Assembly (NCBI GenBank): GCA_017958465.1
Contig: JAGDCQ010000041.1
Coordinates: forward strand, 1-16,666
Length of the DNA: 16,666 bases
Direction: 5' to 3'
Origin: Lachnospiraceae bacterium
GTDB taxonomy: Bacteria; Bacillota; Clostridia; Lachnospirales; Lachnospiraceae
Position numbers and translations under genes: made by a program. The notes under the pieces were generated by a model. The model did no database searches. It had not been told where the DNA came from and was given only the letters and a program-made list of their open reading frames with translations. Of this stretch, positions 15,915 through 16,666 are shown in pieces (position 1 is the stretch's first letter; each line of letters opens with the position of its first letter).

Positions 15915-16235
15915 TCAGATCCCTATAAATATTCCGATTACAACGAGTAATGTGATGACAATGGACTTCTTGATCTTGTGATCACGTCTCATTATCCTGT
16001 ACTTTTCAACCGATCCCGTAAGCTTTTCCTTCAAGGCACCGGTGAAATCGCCCGAGCCTGAACGCTCATCGCTTTTCAGCTCTGCTATGGCGGATTGCAT
16101 GCAGTAGTTGATCTCGAGCTCATTATAACAGTTGTCACAGTGCTTTATGTGTTCGGAAAACTCTGAAGCCTCTTGAAGTTCAAGCCTGTCATGGATGAAA
16201 TCTTCTATTTTGTTTTGACACTCGTCGCAGTTCAT
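15915..16235 (-). CDS. Zinc-finger (zf-HC2) anti-sigma-like membrane protein
   Basis: A 106-residue protein with an N-terminal zinc-binding anti-sigma-type domain: MNCDECQNKI with Cys3 and Cys6, then HIKHCDNC giving the H-x3-C-x2-C motif (His29, Cys33, Cys36). In ZAS proteins this domain binds an ECF sigma factor. A charged linker (about 52-88) leads to a single hydrophobic segment KSIVITLLVVIGIFIGI (about 90-106) at the very C-terminus, so there is no outside sensor domain and the finger faces the cytoplasm. No sigma factor gene is adjacent in this window. The ATG has AGGA five bases upstream. The gene ends one base before polA, so the two are probably cotranscribed. An alternative is a zinc-finger adaptor with no sigma partner. 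Confidence 0.75.
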   Translation of the reverse strand: MNCDECQNKIEDFIHDRLELQEASEFSEHIKHCDNCYNELEINYCMQSAIAELKSDERSGSGDFTGALKEKLTGSVEKYRIMRRDHKIKKSIVITLLVVIGIFIGI

Positions 16236-16254
16236 ATTATTCCTGATTTTTTTG

Positions 16255-16283
16255 TTGCATTGTATTTTTCAATGTGTTAGAAT
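16255..16283 (+). promoter_or_regulatory. Promoter of tRNA-Leu
   Basis: TTGCAT (16255-16260), a 17-base spacer, then TAGAAT (16278-16283). The spacing is optimal, and transcription would start about 16290, only a few bases before the mature tRNA at 16294. Confidence 0.7.
16259..16264 (-). promoter_or_regulatory. Candidate -10 box for the zinc-finger protein-polA-coaE operon
   Basis: The minus strand reads TACAAT about 24 bases before the ATG at 16235. No good -35 box sits 16-18 bases upstream, so this is a weak call. It overlaps the -35 box of the divergent tRNA promoter. Readthrough from pilT is an alternative source of transcript. Confidence 0.35.
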
Positions 16284-16293
16284 ACACCTGTTC

Positions 16294-16374
16294 GCGGATA
16301 TGGCGGAACGGCAGACGCAGCAGACTCAAAATCTGCCAGGGCGACCTGTGTGGGTTCAAATCCCACTATCCGCA
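16294..16374 (+). tRNA. tRNA-Leu (anticodon CAA)
   Basis: The 81-base gene folds as a class II tRNA. The acceptor stem pairs GCGGATA (16294-16300) with TATCCGC (16367-16373), discriminator A at 16374. The anticodon stem GCAGA/TCTGC (16320-16324 and 16332-16336) holds the loop CTCAAAA, giving anticodon CAA at 16327-16329, which reads TTG. A long variable arm (CAGG-GCGA-CCTG) and a T arm GTGGG-TTCAAAT-CCCAC complete it. The 3' CCA is not encoded (GGC follows), so it must be added by CCA-adding enzyme. It is the only plus-strand gene in the window. Confidence 0.97.
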
Positions 16375-16377
16375 GGC

Positions 16378-16403
16378 AAGGATCTCATTGGAGGTCCTTT
16401 TTT
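16378..16403 (+). terminator. Rho-independent terminator of tRNA-Leu
   Basis: Nine-pair stem AAGGATCTC with GAGGTCCTT (one T-G pair), a four-base loop ATTG, and a run of six T at 16398-16403. It begins four bases after the tRNA. On the minus strand the hairpin has no T-run after it, so it is not an equally good terminator for pilT. Confidence 0.88.
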
Positions 16404-16418
16404 GTTTCCAAAACATTA

Positions 16419-16666
16419 TCAGAACAGCTTCTTTTCGAGGATGTACGGATCCTGTGCGAAGTTAAGGGCTGTTTCCGCGCTTATCCTGCGCTTAAGATAC
16501 AGATCGTAGATGGCGTCATCCATAGTCTGCATGCCAAGTTTCCTGCTCGTCTGGAGGACAGAGTCGATCTGGTGGGTCTTGGCCTCGCGGATAAGGTTCT
16601 TGATAGCCGATGTGGCGTGCATTACTTCGAATGCTGCAACTCGGCCGTGGGTATCCTGGGTAGGCA
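16419..16666 (-). CDS. pilT: Type IV pilus retraction ATPase PilT, C-terminal end (runs off the right edge)
   Basis: PilT is a hexameric cytoplasmic ATPase that depolymerises type IV pili and powers twitching motility. Only the last 81 residues are present. The frame stays open past the first ATG to the window edge: translating the remaining bases gives PTQDTHGRVAAFEVM before it, matching the family GRVAA.EIM segment. Next comes the PilT hallmark AIKNLIREAKTHQ (family AIRNLIRE), then LGMQTMDDAIYDLY and a C-terminal helical tail. Walker motifs would lie beyond the edge. Starting at the internal ATG (16622) would be wrong, as it removes a conserved strand. No other pilus gene is visible here, so operon context is unknown. 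Confidence 0.9.
   Translation of the reverse strand, partial: PTQDTHGRVAAFEVMHATSAIKNLIREAKTHQIDSVLQTSRKLGMQTMDDAIYDLYLKRRISAETALNFAQDPYILEKKLF

Overview
The window reads as a chromosomal housekeeping stretch from a low-to-mid GC member of the Clostridia. The gene order asp23-nusB-xseA-xseB-ispA-dxs is characteristic of Firmicutes, and together with the UPF0237/UPF0210 pair, a WalJ-type hydrolase and PilT it suggests a Lachnospiraceae-like anaerobe. That assignment is an inference from gene content and order. No rRNA, CRISPR array, insertion sequence or phage module is visible. Every protein gene lies on the minus strand. The only plus-strand gene is a tRNA-Leu.

Layout, read in the direction of transcription (right to left). 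(1) 16666-16419: C-terminal end of a PilT-type retraction ATPase, cut by the window edge. (2) 16374-16294: tRNA-Leu(CAA) on the plus strand with its own promoter and a rho-independent terminator. (3) 16235-12559: a small zinc-finger (anti-sigma-like) membrane protein, DNA polymerase I and dephospho-CoA kinase, packed with a 1-bp gap and then an overlap. (4) From a good extended -10 promoter at 12544-12572, a long tight gene train runs to the left edge: FtsA-like ATPase, membrane GGDEF protein, WalJ-type metallo-beta-lactamase-fold hydrolase, ACT-domain protein, UPF0210 protein, PepD-type dipeptidase, a degenerate LCP-like membrane protein, Asp23 protein, NusB, XseA, XseB, farnesyl diphosphate synthase and the N-terminal quarter of DXS. 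No gap in this train exceeds 44 bp, and several genes overlap (including two TAATG junctions), so one long operon is likely.

How the genes fit together: PolA and exonuclease VII act in DNA repair and replication. NusB acts in rRNA antitermination. DXS and IspA supply isoprenoid precursors and farnesyl diphosphate, which feeds undecaprenyl phosphate for the cell wall. CoaE completes coenzyme A. The FtsA-like, LCP-like and Asp23 proteins all point to the cell envelope. The GGDEF protein adds c-di-GMP signalling, commonly tied to type IV pili, and a PilT gene sits about 6 kb upstream.

Most of the window is conventional. The parts that deserve a second look are the LCP-like protein without LCP catalytic residues beside asp23, a PolA with an unusual 5'-nuclease domain and a dead proofreading domain, an FtsA-like protein with a long repetitive C-terminal extension, and an orphan zinc-finger anti-sigma-like gene coupled to polA. 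Five predicted reading frames appear to begin too far upstream at TTG or GTG codons. I chose internal ATG starts for four on Shine-Dalgarno or family-alignment grounds, and kept the GTG start of the FtsA-like gene and the TTG start of nusB.
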